A stretch of 64,000 nt of DNA from Arthrobacter sp. 35W (lineage in GTDB: Bacteria; Actinomycetota; Actinomycetes; Actinomycetales; Micrococcaceae), in contig NZ_KI519454.1 of NCBI RefSeq assembly GCF_000482545.1, positions 1,710,954 to 1,774,953 on the forward strand. Reading direction: 5' to 3'. The notes beneath the pieces were generated by a model. The model did no database searches and had not been told where the DNA came from. It saw only the letters and a program-made list of their open reading frames with translations. Position 1 is the stretch's first letter. Each line of letters starts with the position of its first letter. The translations under genes and the position numbers were made by a program. Shown here piece by piece: positions 28,674 through 38,369 of the stretch.

Positions 28674-29720
28674 CTAGACGAGGGACTTGTTGTCCTCGCC
28701 GGCAGCAGCAGCCTCGGCGTCGGCCTTCAGCCGCGCGTCGATCTTGGCCTGCTTGCCAGCGGGGCTGAGCAGGCTGGCCACCACGGCGATGGCCATGGTG
28801 CCGAGGATGATGCCCAGGGACACGAACGTCGGGATCTCCGGAGCCCACTCAATGTGCTGGCCGCCGTTGATGAAGGGCAGTTCGTTGACGTGCATCGCGT
28901 GCAGCACCAGCTTGACGCCGATGAAGGCCAGGATGACGGACAGCGCGTGCTTGAGGTAGACCAGCTGGGTCATCAGACCGCCGAGCAGGAAGTACAGCTG
29001 GCGCAGACCCATCAGGGCGAAGATGTTGGCGGTGAAGACGATGAAGGCACTCTGCGTGAGGCCGAAGATGGCCGGGATGGAGTCCACGGCGAAGAGCAGG
29101 TCGGTGACACCGATGGTGATGAAGACGATCAGCATCGGGGTGAAGACCTTCTTGCCGTCAACGACGGTGCGGACCTTGGTGCCGACGTACTTGTCGCTCA
29201 TGGGCAGAACCTTGCGCAGCTTGGCAATGAGCGGGTTCTCGGCGCCCTCTTCCTCGTCGCTGCCGTCATCCTTGGCCTGCTTGTAGGCGGTCCAGAGCAG
29301 GAAGGCACCGAAGATGTAGAAGACCCAGCTGAACTGCTCGATGACGATGGCGCCGAGCAGGATGAAGATGCCGCGCAGGATGAGCGCGATCACGATGCCC
29401 ACCATCAGCACACCCTGCTGGAGCGGCTTGGGCACCGAGAAGCGGGCCATGATGATGATGAAGACAAACAGGTTGTCAATGCTCAGGCTGTATTCGGTGA
29501 CCCAGCCGGCCACAAACTGGCCACCGTATTCGGGGCCGGTGAAGGCGAACATCAGACCGGCGAAGACCAGGGCCAGGGCGACATAGAAGGCGACCCACAG
29601 GCCGGATTCCTTCATCGAGGGGGTGTGGGGGCGCTTGATCACAAGCAGCAGATCGGCCAGCAGAATCAGACCGAGGACGGCAAAAGCGCCGATTTCAAAC
29701 CACAGGGGTAACGTAGGCAC
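28674..29720 (-). CDS. terC: TerC-family membrane protein, probable Mn2+ exporter
   Basis: A 348-residue integral membrane protein with about nine helices. The two TerC Asp motifs sit within membrane segments (EYSLSIDNLFVF, about 79-90, and LLFAVDSIPAIF), separated by a charged cytoplasmic loop. TerC proteins are linked to tellurium resistance and, more recently, to manganese export or metalation of secreted enzymes. The GTG start has AAAGG 8 nt upstream. A yybP-ykoY-like manganese riboswitch in the leader supports the metal role. Confidence 0.93.
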   Translation of the reverse strand: MPTLPLWFEIGAFAVLGLILLADLLLVIKRPHTPSMKESGLWVAFYVALALVFAGLMFAFTGPEYGGQFVAGWVTEYSLSIDNLFVFIIIMARFSVPKPLQQGVLMVGIVIALILRGIFILLGAIVIEQFSWVFYIFGAFLLWTAYKQAKDDGSDEEEGAENPLIAKLRKVLPMSDKYVGTKVRTVVDGKKVFTPMLIVFITIGVTDLLFAVDSIPAIFGLTQSAFIVFTANIFALMGLRQLYFLLGGLMTQLVYLKHALSVILAFIGVKLVLHAMHVNELPFINGGQHIEWAPEIPTFVSLGIILGTMAIAVVASLLSPAGKQAKIDARLKADAEAAAAGEDNKSLV

Positions 29721-29735
29721 GAAGCAACCTTTCGA

Positions 29736-29861
29736 GGGTACAACAAAGAGGCATAAGTCTCTCCGCTGTTTCCAGCTGCTGGTCCCGGCAGGGCGTCTTT
29801 ACCCTACGTGTTGACGGAACGAGCTCTTGGGATACTCCCCTACGTACCAACCATCGTACCC
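29736..29861 (-). promoter_or_regulatory. yybP-ykoY-like (manganese) riboswitch upstream of terC
   Basis: On the minus strand the leader has the two conserved internal-loop halves of the yybP-ykoY motif: GGGGAGTATCCC (29829-29840) and AGAGACTTATGCCTC (29748-29762). A CGTCAACACG element lies between them. The outer GGGTAC (29856-29861) and GTACCC (29736-29741) can pair to close the element. In this family Mn2+ binding raises expression of efflux genes. The element begins 3 nt after the uvrB stop, so it may sit on a uvrB-terC read-through transcript. Confidence 0.78.
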
Positions 29862-29864
29862 TAC

Positions 29865-31946
<2,082 letters not shown>

Positions 31947-31952
31947 AGGACA

Positions 31953-31958
31953 ACGCTA
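31953..31958 (-). promoter_or_regulatory. -10 box of a leaderless promoter (uvrB)
   Basis: On the minus strand TAGCGT lies 6 nt before the uvrB ATG at 31946; no Shine-Dalgarno sequence is present. Confidence 0.55.
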
Positions 31959-32000
31959 CCGCGTGCCACCGACATGGATAAGAGGAGCCGCCGCGGGCAT

Positions 32001-32039
32001 GGGGAGGACTCCCCGTCGATAAGTCCAAACGCTGGACTT
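32001..32039. promoter_or_regulatory. Two small palindromes in the uvrB/DUF4190-like intergenic region
   Basis: GGGGAG-GA-CTCCCC (32001-32014) and AAGTCCA-aacgc-TGGACTT (32021-32039) lie next to each other between the divergent uvrB gene and the small membrane protein gene. Either could be an operator; no known consensus is matched. Confidence 0.4.
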
Positions 32040-32092
32040 GATTCGTGTAAGAATGTTGACGACATCACCGCAAACAACCCGAATGAGGTCTC

Positions 32093-32491
32093 ATGAGCGA
32101 GAACAACAGCCCCACCCCGCCGCAGTTCCAGCAGCCGCAGCCTGTCGCCTACCCCACCGCACCCAACGGCGCATACCAGGGCGCTCCGGCCCAGGATCCC
32201 GGCAAGGTCATGGGCATCATCTCCATCATTCTGCCGTTCGTGGGGCTGGGACTCGTGGGGCTCATCCTGGGCCTCATCGGCATGAGCAAGTCCAAGAAGG
32301 CCGGCTTCAAGAACACCCCGGCACTCGTGGGCGTCATTCTCGGTGCGCTGGCCATCGTCATCACTATCGTTGTTGCGATCATTGGCATTTCCGCCGCCAC
32401 GCAGCTGGCAACGGACATCCAGCAGCAGTGCAGCAACGGCTCCCCCACCTTCACCGTCAACGGCCAGACAGGCTCCTGCACGGGCATCTAG
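32093..32491 (+). CDS. Small membrane protein, DUF4190-like
   Basis: A 132-residue protein. A Pro/Gln-rich cytoplasmic N-terminus (about 1-38) is followed by two closely spaced membrane helices (about 40-62 and 77-103), then a short extracytoplasmic tail with two Cys residues (QQQCSNGSP, TGSCTGI) that could form a disulfide. The layout resembles DUF4190/DUF4352-type actinobacterial membrane proteins. Function unknown. A terminator hairpin lies 30 nt past the stop. Confidence 0.8.
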   Translation: MSENNSPTPPQFQQPQPVAYPTAPNGAYQGAPAQDPGKVMGIISIILPFVGLGLVGLILGLIGMSKSKKAGFKNTPALVGVILGALAIVITIVVAIIGISAATQLATDIQQQCSNGSPTFTVNGQTGSCTGI

Positions 32492-32520
32492 CCCGCACCG
32501 CTTTCCCGGGGGTCTGAGAG

Positions 32521-32555
32521 ACAGAGGCCGGCTTCACTGCGAAGCCGGCCTCTGT
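32521..32555. terminator. Terminator between the DUF4190-like gene and coaE
   Basis: A perfect 15-bp stem (32521-32535 with 32541-32555), 5-nt loop, followed on the plus strand by TGTTGTTG. It serves two convergent genes. Confidence 0.88.
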
Positions 32556-32579
32556 TGTTGCCGAACCGTCGCCGCGGAC

Positions 32580-33551
32580 CTAGCCTTCAGCGGCTTGAAT
32601 CTCGACCACAGCGGCCCGGCCCGGGTCGGCCGAGCAGTGGCGGACGGTGCCGGCTCCAGGGAGCAGATCCCCGCAGGAGCCGTGTCCGGGTGCCTGCACC
32701 GGGAATCCTGCCTCCGCCAGCAGGGCCGAGACCTTTTGCGCCTGCTCTGCTCCTGCGGCGGACACGCGCAGGTGCAGCACGTCGGGTGCAGGGCGCCCGG
32801 CCACCGCCGTTGGGCCCACATGCTCGACGCCGAGCACCAGCCCCGTTCCTGCGTGGGCGATGCGCCAGGCCAGCCGGCGAGCCTGGTCAGGCCAGGCCGG
32901 ATCCGCCGGCACCACGGCGTCGTCCCCCGCGGCGCACCGGCCGGCTGCCAGGTTCTGTGCAAACGGCACCAGGCGTTTCTGCCACAGGGCATCCAGTGCC
33001 GCCAGGGCAGCCTCCGGCCCCGCACTGTTGTCGATGACGACGTCGGCCGCCGCCAGCCGCTGCTCCCGGCTGGCCTGGGCCGCGATGCGCGCCAGGGCAT
33101 CGGCCTCGGCCATCCCGCGGTGGGCCACCATGCGGGCCAGCTGCTGCTCCACCGGCGCGTCCACCACTAGCACCAAGTGGAACGCCGCCCCCTGGCCGGT
33201 CTCCACCAGCAGCGGGATGTCCTGCACCACCACCTGGCCCGGCCCAGCGGCCGCCGACAGACGTGCCGCCTCGGCCCGCACCAGGGGATGCGTGATCGCG
33301 TTGAGGGCCTTCAACCTGTCCGGATCCGCGAAGACGATGGCACCCAGCGCCGGGCGGTCCAGGCCGCCGTCGGCGTCCAGCACGCCTGGGCCGAACTCGG
33401 CGGCCACGGCGGCCAGCCCCGGGGTTCCGGTCGCCACCACCTGGCGGGCCAGCTGATCGGCATCGATCACGACGGCGCCCAGTTCGCGGAACCGGGCGGA
33501 GAGCAGGGATTTGCCGGACGCGATGCCGCCGGTGAGGCCAAGGGAAAGCAT
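32580..33551 (-). CDS. coaE: Dephospho-CoA kinase with GrpB-like C-terminal domain
   Basis: A 323-residue fusion. Residues 1-200 are dephospho-CoA kinase, the last step of coenzyme A synthesis: P-loop GLTGGIASGKS, VVIDADQLAR, ITHPLVRAE and VQDIPLLVETG. Residues 213-323 resemble the GrpB/UPF0157 domain (DPAWPDQARRLAWRI, LGVEHVGPTAVAG), as in mycobacterial CoaE, but in a shortened form. TAGTCT lies 6 nt before the ATG, so the gene is probably leaderless, and its promoter overlaps the divergent one of the IMPACT gene. Confidence 0.92.
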   Translation of the reverse strand: MLSLGLTGGIASGKSLLSARFRELGAVVIDADQLARQVVATGTPGLAAVAAEFGPGVLDADGGLDRPALGAIVFADPDRLKALNAITHPLVRAEAARLSAAAGPGQVVVQDIPLLVETGQGAAFHLVLVVDAPVEQQLARMVAHRGMAEADALARIAAQASREQRLAAADVVIDNSAGPEAALAALDALWQKRLVPFAQNLAAGRCAAGDDAVVPADPAWPDQARRLAWRIAHAGTGLVLGVEHVGPTAVAGRPAPDVLHLRVSAAGAEQAQKVSALLAEAGFPVQAPGHGSCGDLLPGAGTVRHCSADPGRAAVVEIQAAEG

Positions 33552-33557
33552 GCCTAA

Positions 33558-33567
33558 AGACTAAGCT
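33558..33567. promoter_or_regulatory. Overlapping divergent -10 boxes (coaE and IMPACT genes)
   Basis: The minus-strand TAGTCT (33558-33563) lies 6 nt before the coaE ATG, and the plus-strand TAAGCT (33562-33567) lies 6 nt before the GTG at 33574. They share two bases. The whole gap between the two start codons is 22 nt, so both transcripts would be leaderless and the promoters mutually exclusive. Confidence 0.6.
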
Positions 33568-33573
33568 GGGTTG

Positions 33574-34266
33574 GTGGAGAAGACGGAACGCGAAACCCCG
33601 AGCACGGCCACCGGCTACACCACCCTGGCAGCGGGGGCGGACTTCCGGCACGAGCTCACCATCAAGCGCTCCCGCTTCATCACGGTGCTGCGCCGGGTGG
33701 AGGATGAGGCCGGCGCCCGGGCGCTCGTGGCGGAACTGCGCAAGGAATTCTACGACGCCCGCCACCACTGCACGGCCTTCGTTCTCGGCCCGGACCAGTC
33801 CGTCCAGCGCTCCAACGACGACGGCGAGCCCTCGGGCACCGCTGGCATCCCCATGCTTGAGGCCCTCACCAAGCACCGCACCGCGGACGGCAGTGCGCTC
33901 AGCGACGTCTCCGCCGTCGTCGTGCGCTACTTTGGCGGCATCCTGCTGGGGGCCGGCGGACTGGTCCGCGCCTACTCGGAATCCGTCTCGGCAGCCCTGG
34001 ACGCCGCACCCCTGGTCCAGCGCCAGCGGCTGGGGCTGTTCACCGTCTCGCTCCCCCACGCCGCCGCCGGGCGCCTGGAGAACGAGCTGCGCAGCGCCGG
34101 CTACACCATGACGGGCAACGGCTACGATGCCGTCCTCACGCACATGGGCCTGGCCATGCCGGACGAGCCCGCCGCCATCGAGGCCGCCCGGCACCGGCTC
34201 GCGTCGCTGACTGCCGGCGGAGCCACCCTGGAAGCGTCCGGCACCGGCTGGGTGGACCTCACCTAG
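33574..34266 (+). CDS. YigZ/IMPACT family protein
   Basis: A 230-residue protein. The N-terminal IMPACT domain shows KRSRFITVLRRV, ARHHCTAFVLG, SNDDGEPSGTAGIPML and VVRYFGGILLGAGGLVRAYS. The C-terminal EF-G-like alpha/beta domain (DUF1949) follows. The bacterial role is uncertain; eukaryotic IMPACT modulates the Gcn2 pathway. The GTG at 33574 is chosen because it lies 6 nt after TAAGCT; a TTG one codon upstream is the alternative. The gene is divergent from coaE. Confidence 0.9.
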   Translation: MEKTERETPSTATGYTTLAAGADFRHELTIKRSRFITVLRRVEDEAGARALVAELRKEFYDARHHCTAFVLGPDQSVQRSNDDGEPSGTAGIPMLEALTKHRTADGSALSDVSAVVVRYFGGILLGAGGLVRAYSESVSAALDAAPLVQRQRLGLFTVSLPHAAAGRLENELRSAGYTMTGNGYDAVLTHMGLAMPDEPAAIEAARHRLASLTAGGATLEASGTGWVDLT

Positions 34267-34335
34267 CAATTCCGAAACCCCCACGTGCTCTTTCGCGCAG
34301 GGTGGAACTGGGCGGGTGGAATTGTGGTTAACGCA

Positions 34336-34369
34336 AAGGCGGGCCCCTGCTTTCGCAGGGACCCGCCTT
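34336..34369. terminator. Bidirectional terminator between the IMPACT gene and rpsA
   Basis: A 15-bp stem with one mismatch (34336-34350 with 34355-34369) and a TTTC loop, flanked by A and T residues on each side. It separates the convergent IMPACT and rpsA genes. Confidence 0.85.
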
Positions 34370-34396
34370 CAGCTATTGCTAGCCAGTGCTGCGGAA

Positions 34397-35872
34397 TTAG
34401 TTTCCGGTCAGCTTCTCGCGCAGAGCGGCGAGAGCCTCGTCGGAAGCCAGCGTGCCCGCACCGGAGTCGGCAGCAGCCGGCTCGGAGGAGTACGAGGTTG
34501 CAGCGGAGTCGCTGTCGCCGGAGCCGGCAGCTGCGATGTCCTCGGCAGCGTGCTGGGCAACCTGCTTCTTGTGGGACTCCCAGCGAGCCTGGGCGTCAGC
34601 GTACTGCTGCTCCCAGGTTGCGCGCTGGGTCTCGTAGCCCTCGAGCCACTCGTTGGACTCCGGGTCGAAGCCCTCCGGGTACTTGTAGTTGCCCTCTTCG
34701 TCGTACTCTGCGGCCATGCCGTACAGAGCCGGGTCGAACTCGGTGCCCTCGGCGTCGACGCCCTCGTTGGCCTGCTTGAGGGACAGCGAGATGCGGCGGC
34801 GTTCCAGGTCGATGTCGATGACCTTGACGAAGAGCTCGTCGCCAACGGAGACAACCTGCTCGGCCAGCTCCACGTGGCGCACGGCCAGCTCGGAGATGTG
34901 GACCAGGCCCTCGATGCCGTCTTCGACGCGCACGAACGCACCGAACGGAACCAGCTTGGTGACCTTACCGGGGACAACCTGGCCCAGCGCGTGAGTGCGG
35001 GCGAAGGTCTGCCACGGGTCTTCCTGCGTAGCCTTGAGCGAGAGCGATACACGCTCGCGGTCCAGATCCACTTCGAGAACCTCGACGGTGACTTCCTGGC
35101 CAACTTCGACAACCTCGGACGGGTGGTCGATGTGCTTCCAGGACAGCTCGGAAACGTGAACCAGACCATCGACGCCGCCCAGGTCCACGAAGGCACCGAA
35201 GTTGACGATGGAGGACACGACGCCGGGACGAACCTGGCCCTTTTCCAGCTTGTTGAGGAACGTGGAACGAACCTCGGACTGGGTCTGCTCGAGCCAGGCA
35301 CGGCGGGACAGAACAACGTTGTTGCGGTTCTTGTCCAGCTCGATGATCTTGGCTTCGATCTGCTGGCCGATGTACGGAGCCAGATCGCGCACGCGGCGCA
35401 TCTCGACGAGGGAGGCGGGGAGGAAGCCGCGCAGGCCGATGTCCAGGATAAGACCACCCTTGACGACCTCGATGACGGTACCGGTAACGACACCATCCTC
35501 TTCCTTGACCTTCTCGATGTCGCCCCAGGCACGCTCGTACTGAGCGCGCTTCTTGGAGAGAATCAGGCGGCCTTCTTTGTCTTCCTTGGTGAGCACCAGG
35601 GCTTCGACCTGATCGCCAACGGAGACAACGTCTCCGGGATCAACGTCGTGCTTGATGGAGAGCTCGCGGGAGGGGATGACACCTTCGGTCTTGTAACCGA
35701 TGTCGAGCAGAACTTCGTCGCGGTCAACCTTGACAACAACACCTTCGACGAGGTCGCCGTCGTTGAAGTACTTGATGGTTGCGTCTACGGCTGCGAGGAA
35801 GTCTTCAGCAGTACCAATGTCGTTGATGGCGACTACGGGGGTACCGGTCTTCTCGGGGGTCGTGATGGTCAT
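34397..35872 (-). CDS. rpsA: 30S ribosomal protein S1
   Basis: A 491-residue S1 with four S1/OB-fold repeats (about 33-105, 120-190, 205-275 and 290-362), for example DGDLVEGVVVKVDRDEVLLDIG and VVSSIVNFGAFVDLGGVDGLVHVS, as usual in actinobacteria. The acidic, Ala/Ser-rich tail (about 370-491) is poorly conserved. S1 brings mRNA to the 30S subunit. The ATG at 35872 gives the family N-terminus MTITTPEK; the frame stays open far upstream, but that extension has no homology. Confidence 0.96.
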   Translation of the reverse strand: MTITTPEKTGTPVVAINDIGTAEDFLAAVDATIKYFNDGDLVEGVVVKVDRDEVLLDIGYKTEGVIPSRELSIKHDVDPGDVVSVGDQVEALVLTKEDKEGRLILSKKRAQYERAWGDIEKVKEEDGVVTGTVIEVVKGGLILDIGLRGFLPASLVEMRRVRDLAPYIGQQIEAKIIELDKNRNNVVLSRRAWLEQTQSEVRSTFLNKLEKGQVRPGVVSSIVNFGAFVDLGGVDGLVHVSELSWKHIDHPSEVVEVGQEVTVEVLEVDLDRERVSLSLKATQEDPWQTFARTHALGQVVPGKVTKLVPFGAFVRVEDGIEGLVHISELAVRHVELAEQVVSVGDELFVKVIDIDLERRRISLSLKQANEGVDAEGTEFDPALYGMAAEYDEEGNYKYPEGFDPESNEWLEGYETQRATWEQQYADAQARWESHKKQVAQHAAEDIAAAGSGDSDSAATSYSSEPAAADSGAGTLASDEALAALREKLTGN

Positions 35873-36173
35873 GTAGTAGGGGCTCCGATGTGGATAGTTG
35901 GATTCGCAGGCACGCGCGGACCGGTGTGAACCGGGCTGCCGGGCCTGAATTATGGGCAAAGCATGGATGCGGAGCGGCCGATTTTGACCCACAAGGAGGC
36001 ATAATCTGCGCACTACACGCCCGTTTAGTCTAGTCCGTTCCAGCAATGATGGCAAAAAGGTTCCGCCGGGCGGGTCCGGCCGCCGCGCCCTTGCCGTCCA
36101 CCCACTCGAGGGTGTCGAATCTGTTCTAAGTGCGCTCGACAGCGGTGGATGAATACGACGCCAGGAGGTACCC
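35873..36173. other. Intergenic region between rpsA and the EF-G-like gene
   Basis: About 300 nt separating two divergent starts. It should hold the rpsA promoter and leader and the promoter of the EF-G-like gene. AGGAGG at 36163-36168 is the ribosome site of the latter. No RNA gene or clear riboswitch core is visible. Confidence 0.6.
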
Positions 36174-38369
36174 ATGTCAGCGAAAGCCAGCAGTGGACCG
36201 GCAGGGGGGCCGGGTGGGGCCGTCCCCGATCCCCAGCGGCCCGTCGCTCCGGCCTCCAAGCGGACCGAGGGTCCAGCGGACAGGCCGGAGGCCATCCGCA
36301 ACGTTGCCTTGGTGGGCCATTCCGGGGCCGGGAAGACGATGCTGGTCGAGGCCCTGCTCGCTGCCACAGGTGCCATCTCCCGCCTTGGCACCATCGAGGA
36401 CGGCACCACGGTCAGTGACTCGGATCCGTCGGCCATCCACCAACAGCGTTCCGTGGCCTTGTCGGTGGTGCCTGTGATGCTTGGCAGCACAAAGGTCAAC
36501 CTGCTCGATACACCGGGCTACCCGGACTTCACCGGGGAGCTGCGAGCCGGGCTGCGCGCCGCAGATGCGGTGCTGTTTGTGGTGTCGGCCGTAGAGGGCC
36601 TGGCCGTGGGGACGGCGGCACTCTGGGGCGAATGTGAGCGGCTGGGCATGCCCCGGGTGCTGGTGCTCAGCCGGTTGGACCATCCGCGGGCCGACTACGA
36701 CGGTGTCCTGGCCGCCTGCCGGCAGGCGTTTGGCAGCCGGGTGGTGCCGCTCTACAGCCCGCTTCGGACGGATGGGGGCATCACTGGTTGGCTGGGGCTG
36801 GCGGCGGGGCGGGTGTCGGAATATCCGGGCGGCAGTCCCCGGCCTGCCACGCGCGACGCCGACGCAGCCGAACGAGAGGCCTCCGAGTCCGACCGCGCGG
36901 TTCTTGTTGAGAGCATCATCGCCGAGGCCGACGATGAGACGTTGATGGACCGCTACCTCGACGGCGAGGACGTGGAACCGCAGGTCCTCGCCGCCGCACT
37001 GGCGGCCGCCGTCGCCCGTGGAGCGATCTTCCCCGCCTTGGGTGTCTCGTCCCTGGCCGGAGCAGGGGTGGCGGAGGTGCTGGCCGTGCTGGAGCACGTA
37101 CTCCCCTCCCCTGTTGGACGGGGGCTGCCCGCCGTGAAGGACCTCCAGGGCAGTCCCGCGCCCCCGGTGTCCTGCGACCCCGCCGGAGCCCTTGTCGGAG
37201 AAGTGGTCCGGACCACGATCGACCCATTTCTGGGCCGGATTGCCCTGGTCAGGGTCTTCTCCGGGACGCTGCGCGAGGATTCCGCAGTGCATGTCAGCGG
37301 CCGCGGGCTGTCCAGCCGGGGCCACGAAGACCACGACAGCGACGAACGCGTCACCCACCTGCATTCACCGCTGGGGGCGGGCCTGCGGCCGGTTCCGTAC
37401 TGTGTGGCGGGGGACATCTGTGCGCTCACCCGGGTGAACGGCGCCGAAACCGGTGACACCGTCTCGGCCAAGGACGCACCACTCCTGATCGACCCGTGGG
37501 ACATGCCCGAGCCGTTGCTGCCGATTGCCGTCGAAGCGCTCTCCCGCAACGATGAAGACGCCCTGGCCAAGAGTCTGGGCAAACTGACGGCCAGCGACCC
37601 TACGCTTCGAGTGGAGCGCAACGCGGAGACCCACCAATTGGTCCTCTGGTGCACGGGGGAAGCGCATGCCGAGGTGGTTCTGGACAGGCTGCGGAGCCAA
37701 GGCGTCAAGGTTGCCACAGTGGAGGTGGTGGTCCCGCTGCGGGAGACGTTTGGCGCCCCGGCCGCCGGGCATGGGCGTTACGTCAAACAGTCCGGAGGCC
37801 ACGGGCAGTTTGCCGTGTGCGACATCGACGTTGAACCGCTCGACCGCGGGGCGGGGTTCGAGTTTGTCGACAAGATTGTCGGAGGGGTGATTCCCGGACC
37901 GTTCGTCACCTCGGTCGAGAAGGGGGTCCGGTCGCAGATGCAGTCCGGCGTCTTTGCCGGATTTCCGGTGGTCGACATCAGGGTGACGCTGGTGGGCGGC
38001 AAGACCCACAGCGTGGACTCCTCGGACGCAGCCTTCCAGGCCGCCGGGGCTCTGGCCCTGCGGGAGGCCGCTGCCGCCGGCCGCATCCAGCTGCTGGAAC
38101 CGGTCGCGGAACTGGCCATCAGCGTCCCGGAGGACTGCGTGGGGGCGGTCATGAGCGATCTCACCACCCGCCGTGGACGGCTGACCGGCACCTTGTCGGC
38201 CGTCGGTGGCGTCACGGACATCAGCGCCGAGGTCCCCGAACAGGAATTGCTGCACTACGCGGTCCAGCTGCATGCCCTGACAGCCGGCGCCGGACGCTTC
38301 CGGCGCAGCTACCTGCGGCACGAACCCGTCCCGCCCACAGCGAACTCCCCCACGCACTCCCGCCCCTAG
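36174..38369 (+). CDS. EF-G-like translational GTPase (FusA2 type)
   Basis: A 731-residue GTPase with EF-G domain order but a divergent G domain. G1 GHSGAGKT (48-55) and G3 DTPGYPDF (112-119) are intact, whereas the G4 motif is SRLD (166-169) instead of NKxD. Domains II-V follow (ETFGAPAAGHGRYVKQSGGHGQFAVCDI, about 523-550, is EF-G domain IV). An N-terminal Pro/Gly/Ala tail of about 40 residues is unusual. The main fusA is not in this window. AGGAGG lies 5 nt before the ATG. It shares its stop codon region with the convergent gene. Confidence 0.87.
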   Translation: MSAKASSGPAGGPGGAVPDPQRPVAPASKRTEGPADRPEAIRNVALVGHSGAGKTMLVEALLAATGAISRLGTIEDGTTVSDSDPSAIHQQRSVALSVVPVMLGSTKVNLLDTPGYPDFTGELRAGLRAADAVLFVVSAVEGLAVGTAALWGECERLGMPRVLVLSRLDHPRADYDGVLAACRQAFGSRVVPLYSPLRTDGGITGWLGLAAGRVSEYPGGSPRPATRDADAAEREASESDRAVLVESIIAEADDETLMDRYLDGEDVEPQVLAAALAAAVARGAIFPALGVSSLAGAGVAEVLAVLEHVLPSPVGRGLPAVKDLQGSPAPPVSCDPAGALVGEVVRTTIDPFLGRIALVRVFSGTLREDSAVHVSGRGLSSRGHEDHDSDERVTHLHSPLGAGLRPVPYCVAGDICALTRVNGAETGDTVSAKDAPLLIDPWDMPEPLLPIAVEALSRNDEDALAKSLGKLTASDPTLRVERNAETHQLVLWCTGEAHAEVVLDRLRSQGVKVATVEVVVPLRETFGAPAAGHGRYVKQSGGHGQFAVCDIDVEPLDRGAGFEFVDKIVGGVIPGPFVTSVEKGVRSQMQSGVFAGFPVVDIRVTLVGGKTHSVDSSDAAFQAAGALALREAAAAGRIQLLEPVAELAISVPEDCVGAVMSDLTTRRGRLTGTLSAVGGVTDISAEVPEQELLHYAVQLHALTAGAGRFRRSYLRHEPVPPTANSPTHSRP

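Noticed and set aside
35873-36499. N-terminal extension of ribosomal protein S1
   Set aside because: S1 homology starts at the ATG at 35872; the upstream frame crosses the start of the EF-G-like gene and has no family match.
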